Program-made: the position numbers and the translations under genes | Shown here: piece by piece, positions 1 through 11,337 of the stretch | Numbering within the stretch: position 1 is the stretch's first letter | Layout of the letters: each line of letters begins with the position of its first letter | Source: Panicum virgatum | Taxonomy: Eukaryota > Streptophyta > Magnoliopsida > Poales > Poaceae | Direction of reading: 5' to 3' | Assembly (NCBI RefSeq): GCF_016808335.1 | Contig: NC_053142.1 | Span: 42,885,674 to 42,949,673, forward strand | Length of the DNA stretch: 64,000 nucleotides | Notes under the pieces: generated by a model | What the model was told of the DNA's origin: nothing | Databases searched by the model: none | The model's input: the letters and a program-made list of their open reading frames with translations, nothing else

Positions 1-180
1 ACCTTCAGCTCCGCCAATTCATTTGGTGGCATCCGATATGGCCTTCTAGAGATAGGTGTTGTACCCGGTTGAAGTTCAATAACAAACTCAACGTCCTGAT
101 CTGGTGGCAGTCCAGGTAAATCCTCTGGAAAGACATCTGAATATTCGCACACTACAGGTATCTTCTCTAGCTTTTACCCT
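1..180 (-). pseudogene. gypsy reverse transcriptase, N-terminal edge
   Basis: On the minus strand this reads as the linker and first residues of a gypsy [19 protein letters not shown] followed by the [16 protein letters not shown] motif. The rest of RT, RNase H and integrase would lie left of the window. Whether this part alone is intact cannot be judged. Confidence 0.75.
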
Positions 181-382
181 CCAATTTATTTATGGCTGGA
201 TTTTGTTTCTTATACTTGGTTAAAGGTAGCATCATAGAACCATGTGCACGTGAATTGATATGAACAGCATGCGCATGAGTATCCAACACAACTCCATGTG
301 CCTTCATCCAATTCATACCAAATATGATATCAATCCCTTGATGTGGGAGAATGATAAAATTGGTCGGAAAGATTTTCCCAGC

Positions 383-583
383 CTAGTTGATTGGTACCTT
401 TCTTGCCATTTGGTTCGTGATTATTTGACCAACTGGAGATTGAATTTTATATGAGGTGTTCATGCAATCAATTTTCAATCCGTGCCTATCTGCATAAGCC
501 TTACTAAGGAATGTATGCGAAGCACCGGAGTCGAATAAGACCATAATTGGATGATTCTTGAGGGAAAATATACCCGCCATCAC
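383..583 (-). pseudogene. gypsy aspartic protease fragment
   Basis: The minus-strand reading contains VLFDSGASHTFLS, the retropepsin active-site motif (DSGA) of gypsy polyproteins. It lies directly downstream of gag and upstream of the RT start, as expected. The reading frame stops at about 383. Similar protease-linker sequence (FGMNWMKAHGVVLD) continues in another frame to the left, so at least one more frameshift is present. Confidence 0.8.
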
Positions 584-592
584 GTGTCCTCC

Positions 593-1696
593 TTATGGCA
601 CGTCTCCACAAGTAGTGTAACTCACACCACCATCCTTAATATAAGGCACCTTCCTTTTCTTATTGGTATTGCTAGAGCTTTTTGTTGGCTTGGGTGGAGT
701 GTAACAGATATTCTTCGAGTGATGGCAACCTTCTGTTAAGTGAGGCGTGCACTGACCAGGATGGGAGCGAAAAACATGCTGCAATGCAGGTTTCTTTTGC
801 TCCAACTGTTGAGGAGCCACAAGTTCAGGCATCCCCTGTTGTAGCTGATATTGAGTTTGGGAAAAACTAGTGGACACCAGTCGCAGACGTTGCACAACAT
901 TCCCAGAAGACCCAATAGGTGATTCCTTCCTCTTTTTCGCTTTTTCGTGCTTTAGCATCGCATCTTCTTGGAGGATAGCTTTGCTGACCAAGTCACTATA
1001 GCTGGTAAATGTTCTCACTGCTAAACGCATGAGTAACTTGGTATTTAAACCTTTCTTGAAACAATCTTGCTTCTTTTCATCGGTATCTACGTGATGTGCA
1101 GCATATTGTGCAAGGTGATTGAAAATGTTGGCATATTCCATCACCGACTTGTTCTCTTGCTTCAGATTTAGAAACTCCTCCACTTTCACTTATATGAACC
1201 CTTCTAGAATATAATGTGCCCTAAAAATCTCTCTAAATTCTGACCAGGGAATTTGTCTCTCTGTTTGTTGCATAGCTAAATGATTGGCCCACCATACTCC
1301 TGCAGAGCCGTGCAGCTGTTAAGTCGCATACTGAGTCTTCTGAATATCCGTACATGGGATAAGACCCAATTTCTGCTCAATGGTACGCAGCCAATGCTCT
1401 GCATCCAATGGATCTTCTGCTGTTTGAAACACTGGTGGCTGAGTTTTCAGAAAGTCTATGTTTGGATCACGATGACTGCGCAATAAAGCATTCTGCACCA
1501 GTAGTTGGAGTAAACAAGTATGCTCGGCGATGGTATCAGCCACTGTAGATGGATTTTGTTGTCCAGAGCCACTAGGATCATTACTGGTTTGCTCCATCTG
1601 CAAGACATCCAATTTCTCATCAGCCATTCGGTATTCTGAAATCCAATCAAGTAACTGTAATAACTCAACTGAATCCATAAAGTACATACGACTCAT
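593..1696 (-). pseudogene. gypsy gag, degraded
   Basis: Two minus-strand open stretches (1696-1319 and 1189-593) are halves of one gypsy gag. The first holds the motif PPVFQTAEDPLDAEHWL and the second the motif EEFLNLKQENKSVMEYANIFNHL, both typical of the retrotransposon gag (capsid) domain. The 130 bp between them still translate as gag-like sequence (WWANHLA..., WSEFREIFRAHYI) but with a stop and a frame change. A further stop separates the C-terminal part from the protease. No intact CCHC zinc knuckle can be read, which fits a frameshift in that region. Not functional. Confidence 0.85.
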
Positions 1697-2970
1697 ATAT
1701 AGATCAACTTTGATCCTAATATAATCCTTGAATTAGATTCACAACTATTTCTCTTCAAGTGTCTTTCATTCCAGTTCACCAAGATAAGTGACAATAAAAG
1801 GAACCGATAGCTTACAACTTCAACATTGTTGCCTATCCAAAAATTTGATAACAACCCGATCAAGCTGGCCAAGCGGTTGGACCGATTAAAAGAAGCGGTC
1901 TAACCGGTCTAGGCGCTGTGGTCAATCAGACATGGGCCAACTGGTCTGACCGGGGGTCCTCACCGGTCGGAACGGTTATAGGCAGTGGCAGACTTTTCCA
2001 AAGGTTCAACGACCTATGCCCAACAGTTACGAATAAAACTTTTTATAGAGCAAAAACTGATATGATGCATGCTCATCCTACGTCATCCTCCCCAACAACA
2101 AATTTGCCAATTAGTTATAGGGCAACATACGCGGATATTTGGTGGTATACATACGTACTCTCCCTATTATACTTTTAGTCGGTTTCAACTCGCCTTAATC
2201 TACGCAATCGTCTGTTAGTGTACCCGCAGCAATTCAGATATATAAATATCCACGACTGGACCCTTCGTGCCAGCACACACGAACAGCCCCCATGTGTCCT
2301 ACGCCACATGGGTAACGCATATGCAGTTGCCCACATATTCACACATATATCACCACCTACTATAGAGATGAGCGCCCATGCGTTCAACACTGCATGGACA
2401 GCGCTTCATACGTTACCGAGGTATCGTATTCACTTCCCGTACAAATCGCCTTACGGGACACCCAAGGGTACACGTGTCCCAAGGTACACGGTTATGACCA
2501 ACTGCATAACGAGTCTTCACCTCGTAACATTGCCTTACGAGATGGCCGTGATTACAATCACACGGTGGGAAGTTCGCGCTCCATATCAGGCGGCAGATAG
2601 TGACAGGCTCGTTTGAATTGAGCCTTAACACCTCCTCGTATGCTCATCATACAGAACCCGTGCACGTATGAAACACATTGGCTATTCTAAGGACTATCAA
2701 GAATGCTTACCTTGCTTACCTTAGCGTAGGTGTGTCGTTACAATATTAAATAAGGGTTGTGCAAGAAAGTAAGGTTTAACAAAAACATAATGTGCTGGAA
2801 GTTAGTTGGTATTATAGAGCCACCAGCTATAACATCACTATAAACATAGGGCTTACGAACTAACTTCTCCTAATTCCTTAAGCAGAAAGAAACGTATTTT
2901 GCAGAAACTTATTTTTATGTTCTGAAAACACAAAAAATAATCATGCTAGTACCAACCCTGATGCGTTTCG

Positions 2971-2982
2971 GCTCTGATACCA
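2971..2982 (-). other. Primer-binding site of the gypsy element
   Basis: The minus strand reads TGGTATCAGAGC, complementary to the 3' end of initiator tRNA-Met. It lies two bases inside the LTR boundary at 2985. It fixes the orientation (minus) and the inner LTR edge. Confidence 0.9.
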
Positions 2983-2984
2983 GC

Positions 2985-5935
2985 TGTAATAGAACCGCTA
3001 AATTAAACCGGCTAATTAAGCGTAATGGCCACCATTTGCACGCATCAGGCGTATTAGTTTAATTAAACGTAACTTGACAGTCTGCTTCCAACCCACGGTC
3101 CGATCGAAACATCACTAGTAGTTTCGCATAACGGCGAGCGCAGAGAGTACAAGCATGCATAATTTACAGAAGTAGGGTACAAACTGACATAATTACAAAA
3201 CGTTCTTAGAAAATTTTAGAATTTACATAAATGGTGACAGCAGCGGAAGAAACTTAAACTAAGTAGAGTTTTCAGAGAAAACAAATACACAGAAAGACGG
3301 TAACTACGGAGACGCGGGGACGTCACATCTAGCCCACAGATGTGAATCCGGGTTATCTTCAACCAGCAGCAGCTACCTGAAAGCAATATAACCACAAACC
3401 CTGAGTATACTAATACTCAGCAAGTCTTACCCGACTATGGGTATACTTAGCCCATTATCTAGACATGCAAAGCTTTTTGGCTCTGGAGATTATTTTGCGG
3501 AAAAGACTACAAATGGTGGATCCTTACTTTCAAGATTTTAGCTCAATTTCTATATAGATTAAACATCAGCTACTATTTGCACAATTAACTAGAGCAAACA
3601 TGGTGGAGTATTAAATTATAATTCCAAGTAACCATCATCATATATATAATCCATGTTCCATTGATTACACCACGATGCGACAGAGAGATCAAGGGTCTCT
3701 TAACCGAGAGGACGGCGAATCCATCCGATTTAACCTTGCAAGGTGGACCTAACACACACGTCACATATAGGCCCCGTCGGATCCTACGTGGCAACCCTTC
3801 ACATATGCACACCGAATAGCCGAACCGCCCTGCGACCCGGAACTGCTAGCCCCACCGATACCACGAAGGGTCAGCCATGAGTTTGTATGCTAGCTCCACT
3901 GGTGAAGACAGTACCAAGTCCGCCTACCGGTGCACATATGGTACTGAGCTTATCGGTTTCGACTACCTCCTACTCCCGACATGTGGTTAGTACTGTTCAA
4001 ACCTCGATCAACTGTGCCAACAATGGACGGGCCTTAACCGACACAGGCGAAAGATTATTCTTTATCCCTTTCATATCCATAACCATATTCCTTTCCCCCC
4101 GGTCTCCATTTTCGTACCTCTCTACATCATTTCCAACATTCTCATCTCAGCTATAAAGTTTCTATACCTTGCGAGTAACAGAGAATCTCTCGACTTCATC
4201 CTATATCTCGCGGGTGACAAGAAATTACTCGTCTTCTACCGATTCCTAATTAAGCTTGGCAGAACTAACGATCTACACATGCTAATAGATTTACTGAGGA
4301 AACCTAGGGATCATGCAGCTAGGATTCCAAACAACTCCTGACAACGTAATGCACAATAAATAAAATATATAATGATTCATAATTTTAAAATAGGGGTTAT
4401 GCTCCGGGACTTGCCTTTTTGCTGAGCGGGGTTAGTATCCTTTGCGGCCTTGGGCCGGATCTTCACGAATTTCTTCCTGGGCCGGCTCCGTCAGCTCCTG
4501 ACTTCACGATCAAAGTATGGGTGACGTCTCTGGCTACGGATTCCATATGTATGCGAAGGAAAACCTATTAATGCAAAAACATATTTCTCACCCACAATTA
4601 TTTACTAACTCTGACATACACTAACAAACTACATGATGCGGTCGGAACATGTAGAATTTACACTAAACTACACATTCCGAACACGAGCTATTGCCTAAGT
4701 TGCAACATTTTCGGACTATCAGATTTGCATACACCAATTAATTAAGTCTAAACACAACTTAAATTGTAGCAGGGGCAAAAAGGGTAATTCATAAGAATAA
4801 ATATTTTTCCTATGTAGATCTAGATCTAAGCATTCAAACAAGATTGATTTCATATTTTTAGCATTTTTCCTTGATTTGATATGAACCTTACAAATCTCAG
4901 TCGAAAACAAACAAATAAAATAAAATCTAGCCCTAATTGAGACGTGGGCCCCATTGGTCAGGAGCTCAAAGGCCCCAGGCCACCCACACCACGCGCGCAC
5001 GCCGGCAGCGCGGAGGGCAGGGCGGCGGGGACAGCCAGGGGGCGGCTCGGCGGCTCAAGCCGTGACCTGCAGCGGCGTTGGGGGCGGCTGCGGCTCGTGG
5101 AGGCATGCACAGGGGCTTGAGGCCGGCCTGCGACGGTGGCAGCGGCGGAGCAGGGGAGCGGCAGCGTGGCGCGGCATTCGGGCGACGGCAGAGGGCGGCA
5201 GCCGTGGGGTGAGACGGTGCGACATCCCGCGCAGCCGGGCGGGGCAGGGGCGCGCGGACAAGGCCCGCAGCGGGCAGCAGTCGCGGCGACGTCGGCGACG
5301 GCCATGTTCCAGCACCGGCGGTGCACGAAACAAAGGGGAAAAAGGCCGGGGAGCATGAGTGACTCACCACGAACCCGTTCTTGGGGTCGGTTTGAGCGGA
5401 GGGTGGTCGGAGAAGCGGATCGATGCGAGGGAGGCGGAGCTCGAGTTGGCTCTAATGGCGGCCGGCGGTAGGGTTAGGGGTTTTGGCCAACTCGGCCGGG
5501 AGGAGCTCAGGTGATGGTCGGGAAAGGTGGAAGGGGTAGTGAGGGAGCTCGGGGTGCGAGGAATCGAGAGAAGGTCGAGCGGAGGCGGCGGATGTCGGCC
5601 TGCGGTGGCGAAGGGCGCGAGCTCGCTCGAGCTCTGCTCGAGGAGGAAGAAGGCCGCGGGAGGAAGCGAAGTTGGTCTTGGGTGCCAGGGAAGAGATGAG
5701 GTCGTGAGGCACGACGAGGCGGCGGCGACAAGGACGCCTAGGATGGCCGGCACGTGGCCACTCTCGCCGGCGACACGCGGCGCGCTGTGATCAGTGCAAG
5801 CCGTGGCACCGGTCGGACCGGCTACTGAGACCGGTTGGACCGGTCAGGCTGAGCAAAGCCCAAATTTTGACTAATTTGGTTCGTTTTGGCTGTGCTAAAC
5901 TAGTTTAGTGATTTATAAACACCGGAGGTGTTACA
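2985..5935 (-). repeat. LTR of the gypsy element (2,951 bp)
   Basis: In element orientation the LTR begins TGTAACACCTCCGG at 5935 and ends ATTACA at 2985, giving TGTAA/TTACA terminal inverted repeats. The start carries several CCGGTCCGACCGG-type motifs (about 5800-5870). A GC-rich island (about 4950-5790) is flanked by AT-rich sequence. Within it the minus strand has a good splice-donor-like CGTGGTGAGT near 5365, consistent with a spliced leader. Overlapping open frames in this island on both strands have no recognisable product. The partner LTR is outside the window. Confidence 0.85.
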
Positions 5936-6089
5936 GGCCAGGTCCCTCCGCCATGGTGATGGTGCAGCTTGCAGCCCCCGCGGCTGCCTGGTGACGACGA
6001 CCGGCTGCTGCGCTCCCTTGCTGGTTGCAGCAATCCCCAGTCGATCCTCGCCCGCACATCTCAGATCCGACGGCTGAAAGGAGCCAAGG

Positions 6090-6118
6090 GGTGGACGGTA
6101 TTTGAAACACCGTCCACC
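6090..6118. repeat. Palindrome copy 1
   Basis: Ten-base perfect arms (GGTGGACGGT and ACCGTCCACC) around a nine-base centre ATTTGAAAC. Relative to copies 2-4 one base of the inner stem has changed (AAACAC instead of AAATAC), shortening the stem. It lies about 40 bp after the CCGCACATCT block. Confidence 0.85.
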
Positions 6119-6743
6119 CGGTAGGTAATTCAACTACCGTCGCCGCAACAGTGCCGCCTCTCCGTGGCTCGCCGCGTCGAATGGTTTGTCTCTCCGTCTT
6201 GAATCCACTACTTGCAGCAGCCACAACTGCCCGGCCGGCGACCGGCCATGGCCAATTGGCCATGCGGCGCCAAGCTCTAGCCTTCTGCCAAGACATCGGC
6301 GCGCTCTAGCTTTCCACCTCGTCCCGAGGCTGCGGCGTGACGACGACGCAGCCACGCAACTCGAAAGCAGGTCCGTCGCCCGGAACGTCTAGTGCACACG
6401 CACGCCGGCGCCGGCGAAGCGGGCTTAGGACTCGGAGCTGCGCGACGGCCGAGGCCGGTGGTCTGACGACGAAGCTCCGCTCCGTTCTTAAACGAATGCG
6501 ATCGACCACGAGGCGGCCGCTTGCCCAGCAGCTAGCGACCTCCACCGGCAGGGCTCGGAGTCGGGATCCTCCGTCCTCCTAGGCACGCCTCGCCCGGCCT
6601 GGGCCCTCCGCCATGGCACCGCCCAGCTCCCGCGCTTGACTGCCTGACGAGGAGTCGAGGACGCCATGGGCCCATGGCTCTCTGACGATAAGCGGCCGAT
6701 CTCGTCCGCACATCTATCATCCGACAATTGAAACTGGCCCAGG

Positions 6744-6774
6744 GGGTGGACGGTATTTGAAATACCGTCCACCC
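6744..6774. repeat. Palindrome copy 2 (perfect)
   Basis: Fifteen-base perfect arms, GGGTGGACGGTATTT and its exact reverse complement, with a single central G. This is the most symmetrical copy. It is followed by a second partial repeat of the arm (AACACCGTCACCCC, about 6789). Confidence 0.9.
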
Positions 6775-7590
6775 GGTCGGCACTTGAAAACACCGTCACC
6801 CCCTGTCGTTGCAAGCAGGCCGCCTCCGCTGGCTTTCCGTGGCTCGCCAGAGCGCCACCGCGTCGCGGAGTCTTCTCCCGCTCGTCGGCTACTGCCTGCG
6901 TGCGCAGAGACGCACCACTCCGTCCCCGGCAGGTGAGGCCTCCTGCCATCCACCGTCTGACCGTCGCAGGAGCGCTGCGCACCGTGTCTCGCCGCTGCGC
7001 GCCCGCGCCGCGGAAGCAGCAGCCACGCAATGCTCGCCATGGGCGTCGCCTCGGCCCCGACCGCCCGATCTGCATTGCTGCGGTGGCGCCAACGCTCCTC
7101 CGCTCGTGCGCGGAAGCGGCTGCCATGGTCATGTACACGAGCTGCGTCGTCTCCGTGCCTTTTGATTGGCGACGAAATGAAATGGGTGCGAGACTCAAGT
7201 GGAAAGCCTCGCCACGCTGCCGTCACGCATCAGCCTCGGGAGGTGGAAAGCGCGGCCGGAGGTCCGGTCGTGGCGCTGCACGGCCATGGCCGCTCGCCGG
7301 GCAGTCGTGGCTGCCGCACAACCTTAATTGGATTCAAGACCGAGGAGACAAACCATTCGACTCGGTGGCGCTCCGGCGAGCCACCGGAGGCGGCACAACT
7401 GCAGCGCTGCGCGGCAGCTCCGCCGGCTCCGACGGCTGCCGCGCGTGTCACGCTCGGCTAGCTCCCGCGCTCCACCAGGCCGACGGGCCTTCCGCCATGG
7501 ACTGCCACGCCGGTCCACGCAAGGACGACGGCTCCCTCACTACAGACGATCTGGCCCGCACATTTCCCATCCGACGGATGCAAGAGGCTT

Positions 7591-7625
7591 GGGGGTGGAC
7601 GGTATTTGAAATACCGTCCGCCCCC
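7591..7625. repeat. Palindrome copy 3
   Basis: Seventeen-base arms around a central G. There is one mismatch (GTGG on the left against CCGCC on the right), which would still pair as G-U in RNA. It shares the CCGCCCCCGGT right flank with copy 4. Confidence 0.9.
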
Positions 7626-8907
7626 GGTCAGTATTCCGGACTCCGTCCCGGCGTCCACCCGGCCTGGTCGGTCGTTGCTGGCGCGCCGCTCTCCGCTGGG
7701 CTCGCCGGAGGGACACGGACACCCCGTCGCGCCGTCGAGGAGGAGGCTTCTGCCTTCCTCCCTCCACCCGCTCGATCGCAGCGGCCATGACCGGCGAGCT
7801 GAGCGCTCCTCCTCGAGCGGCTCCTGGCCGCATGCGCCGTGACACGCCCTGCAGCCGGATGGCCGGCGCCATGGATGCTCTCGCGCTCTTGCCTGCCTCA
7901 TCGGAGCCGCCGCCTCGCGGAGGTTCCTCTCGCTGTGTCTCCTCCTAGATTCTTGACTCCACCCGCTGGCGCCAGCCATCACCGGCGTGCGCTCCTCGCT
8001 CGTCTCCTGCCCGCCGCACCGCGCCGCGCCGTGCCGTGCTGGCCTGCGCCAGGCTCTCGCCTCCATGACCGCCGAGGGCGGAGGCTACATCCAGCAGATA
8101 CCATCGGGGTCTCCTTCCATCTACCCCCTGGCTCCTGTCCGTCGCAAGAACGCCTCCTGCTACACGCCGTGGCTCGCCGGAGCGCCGCTGCGTCTAGTTC
8201 AGTGTCAGATTGGTCAGTGCTATTGTTCAGGCTTCAGAGTCAAAGTAATTATGCGATCGATTGCAGGTGTGATCATGTCCGAGTTTTAGGCGCCACTAGG
8301 GCCTTGTTTACATTGTGATTAGGACGTTACCTAGTGGTAATCACCGGCTATAAGTAAAGGATAACAAAGAGAAGTTGCTGTCTTTGATATATAGCACAAA
8401 CCACTCAGTTTCAGAGCAGTTCCAACATGCAGTTTGCAGTAGAGGGAGCTTCACCTGATTCAGGCGGATGTTCAGATGTTACGTGAGGTGGCCTTCACAT
8501 CGGATTTCCGTTCACGATCAATCCTTAAAGAATACTCAGTTGGGAGCTTGCATCGGTATCAGGAGATAAGCGGCGGCGGCGCCAGCAATGGACGACGAAG
8601 CAACTCTGAACTTCTGGAGCAGACCCCGGTGGGACGAGGCTCCGTTCTTCTTGACGAATTCGAGGACGAGGCTGCCGCTTGCCCAGATGCTAGCGACCTC
8701 CACCGGCGGGGAAATCGCTCGCAGTCGGGCTCCTCCGGCTGCCGCGTCACGCTCTTAGTCTCGCGGTCCACACGCCATGGCACCGCCGAGCTGCCGCGCC
8801 TGTGCCTGACAAGGAGGGTGCATGCCATTGCCATGTGGCTCTCTTAACTGAAATACGCGGCCGATCTCGCCCGCACATCTCCAATCTGACAGTTAAAATT
8901 GGCCGGA

Positions 8908-8940
8908 GGGGTGGACGGTATTTGAAATACCGTCCGCCCC
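8908..8940. repeat. Palindrome copy 4
   Basis: Sixteen-base arms around a central G, with the same single mismatch as copy 3. It lies 1317 bp from copy 3, inside the near-duplicated unit. Confidence 0.9.
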
Positions 8941-9673
8941 CGGTGGGTATATATTTCGGACTCCGTCCGCCCGGCCTGGCCGGTCGTTGCAGGCGCGCCG
9001 CTCTCCGCGTGGCTCGCCGGAGGGACACCCCGTCGCGCCGCCGAGGAGAAGGCTTCTGCCTTCCTCCCTCCATCCGCTCGATCGCAGCGGCCATGACTGG
9101 CGAGCGCTCCTCCTCGAGCGGCTCCAGGCCGCTGCGTGCGGCGCCGCGACACGCGCGCCCTGCGGCCGGTTGGCGCCATGGACGGTCTTGCCTGCCTCGT
9201 CACCGCCGTGCATCCGCCGAGGCTTCATATACATCCGCATTCAGCAGCCCTAGGTGCCAACCTTCGTGTTCCTCCAGCCATGTATCCACCTCTGGCCGAG
9301 TGGCCGTCGCAAAAAAACGCCTCCTGCTCGCGGTGGTGGCTCGCCGCCGTCGCCCTGGCGCCGACCCAGCCTCAACCCTGCGCGACACCGCACGCACCGC
9401 ACGCCGGTGACAGCCGCAGTCACCACGGCATTCCTAGCCCGATGAGCTGCAGTGGCGTGTCTGGCGTGAATGCTCCACGCGTCCGTGGCAGCTGCGGCCG
9501 GCGGCCTTGTGCCCGGATTGCGCACGTTGGCACAAGTCCAATCAAGCTCTGTATCTAATCTCATTTGGCTTACAGTCTCAATGTACACTCACATATCGTT
9601 GTGCAATACCAAGCGCTTCTGCATCAGATGCGCACTTTTGATTTGTGATCGGAGAGGAAAGTACTTTCCAACA

Positions 9674-10825
9674 TCTATCTATTATCTTATTATTTGACTA
9701 AAAAAAACCTCCACATTCGCTTTCAATATCTAGAAATTCTCACGTTAATCGGAGAGAAAAGAAAAAATTACCCACCACTGCTATTATGATAAAATTTGCC
9801 CAAAATACCCTTATGCCTAGTTAAAATTAACTCACCACTGCCATTAAAAGAATAATATAAAATACTCTATATCTTATAATAAGATTCTTATTTATATGAA
9901 TTGCGGTAACTTAAGTAATGGAAATAGAAAACTTATTTGTACACATGGATTGGAAAAATTAAAATATGAAGCAACCACCTTTTGAGCCTACAATCCAATC
10001 GATCTCACATGTACAGATCGTTGAATGTTCATCTTGACCAAGTTATAGCTTAGTCGGATATGGGATACCGGAGTCGCGACTAGCAGGAGCAGTAGTCCAT
10101 GACGGCTGTGAGTTGGCCGAGAAGAGTAATAAGCAGTGTTATTATCAGGCTTGAAGACGGTAATCACATGTAGTTGAGAGACGAGCGACTGGGCAAAGTA
10201 ACATGTTCAGCAAGACGATCGAGAGTTCGAGACAGCATGCGGCGGCGGCGATACAAGATATGACAATAAAGATGGAAAAAATCACAAATCCTTTATTAAG
10301 CAAGCGTTCAGAGGTGGGCAATACACGGTGGAGTACTGCGAAAAAGAATCAAGCGAGATAAAAAGTCATTTTCTATTTTCCCAATCTCTATTGCTAACAC
10401 ATTTGCTTCTTTATGTATATTCGGTCTCAAGACATAAATAATCATGCTAATCAGAAAATAAATAAAAAATATCAACCACTACAATTATGATAATATTAGT
10501 CAAAAATATTGCTATGCCTAACAAAAATTAATAATCATTGCTGTTATGAAATATTAATAAAAAATACCTTGAGCTACCTTCTTTGCAAAGATATCTCAAG
10601 TTATGTATAAATTATCAACTTATATTATTGATTAAAAAAATAAAGCCAGCAAAAGTTATTTAGCTAGAATAGGAACAAGTTAAAAGAAAAGAGAGATTGA
10701 TCAATGGAGATAGTAATAGAGCCCTAACAAAAAAACTTATAACAATATATCTATATTTAAATTACTTTTAAGAACTAGACATAAAGTGCGATAGTGAAAG
10801 AACAACATAAGAAAAAAATATAAAT

Positions 10826-10874
<49 letters not shown>

Positions 10875-10946
10875 TACCAATATATATATGTATAAACATT
10901 TAGATTCTCGATACTAGCCGCGCAAATGCGCGGGCCATCTCATTAG
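9674..10946 (+). mobile_element. Non-autonomous Helitron
   Basis: The 3' end has the Helitron hallmark: a hairpin (stem CCGCGCA/TGCGCGG, 10918-10933) 13 bases before a terminal TTAG, apparently a mutated CTAG, followed by T. The 5' end begins TCTATCTATTATC just after an A, so insertion is between A and T as expected. The interior is AT-rich, with CCCACCACTGCTATTATGAT-like sequence seen twice (about 9771 and 9832) and no Rep/helicase coding sequence. The exact 5' base is uncertain by about 4 bp (9674 or 9678). The element must rely on proteins supplied elsewhere. Confidence 0.75.
10828..10872. repeat. (AAT)n microsatellite
   Basis: About 15 uninterrupted AAT units inside the Helitron. Confidence 0.95.
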
Positions 10947-11337
10947 TTATATCAAATGTGAGCAGTATAGACCTCACACAACATCCGAGCACTCTTGAAC
11001 CTTATGATGTAAAGGTCTAGCTAAACGCATAAAATAATTAATCTTAATCCTTGACGATTCTAATAACTATTTTCATTGTATAAAATAGAGTTGTACTTCT
11101 ATACTATTATTATATATAAAAAATCAATATATTGGATGATTATTTGAGTTAGTCTAGATTGTTAGATTTTCATAAAATTTAATGGTGAATTTTTTCTTTT
11201 TTAAAATTAAATTAACATGAGAATTTCTAGATCGCAGCTTCTTTTAATATTAAGATAATAAATGGGGCTGCTTTTTGCGCAAATACTCAGTAGTCACGCG
11301 CGTGATTGCGAGTCGGAGCATCACAGAAGGATCCCTA

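Larger units (their letters stand above)
1..5935 (-). mobile_element. Ty3/gypsy LTR retrotransposon, partial (runs off left edge)
   Basis: Read on the minus strand the order is LTR (5935-2985), primer-binding site (2982-2971), about 1.25 kb of leader, gag, aspartic protease, then the start of reverse transcriptase at the window edge. The RT-entry motif [18 protein letters not shown] is readable on the minus strand near positions 1-80. The ~3 kb LTRs, a primer site for initiator tRNA-Met and this RT motif suggest the Tekay/Del group of chromoviruses; that placement is inference because integrase and chromodomain lie outside the window. Several stops and frameshifts in gag show the copy is dead. 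The base pairs right after the LTR (5936-5940, GGCCA) should be one target-site duplication, but the partner is outside the window. Confidence 0.9.
5936..9670. repeat. GC-rich array of about four diverged repeat units with palindromes
   Basis: No protein family is recognisable here. Blocks recur in the same order: a CTAGCGACCTCCACCGGC block (about 6531 and 8691), a CTCCGCCATGG block (about 5945, 6605, 7493), a CCGCACATCT block (about 6050, 6705, 7555, 8870), then a palindrome about 40 bp later, then a TGGCTCGCC-containing block. The last two units are the most alike: 7590-7900 and 8907-9210 are near-copies about 1317 bp apart. Long open frames exist on both strands but follow GC content, and none is shared intact between units. 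The units could be degraded pieces of an unidentified transposon or a decayed tandem gene family. Confidence 0.6.

Noticed and set aside
4954..5790. Several 90-134 codon open frames on both strands
   Set aside because: They lie inside the gypsy LTR GC island and are low-complexity Arg/Pro/Ala sequences without homology to any family I know.
6900..7790. Long open frame (296 codons) in the GC-rich array, with others on the opposite strand
   Set aside because: It arises from high GC; it has no recognisable domain, overlaps equally long frames on the other strand and is not preserved in the sister repeat units.
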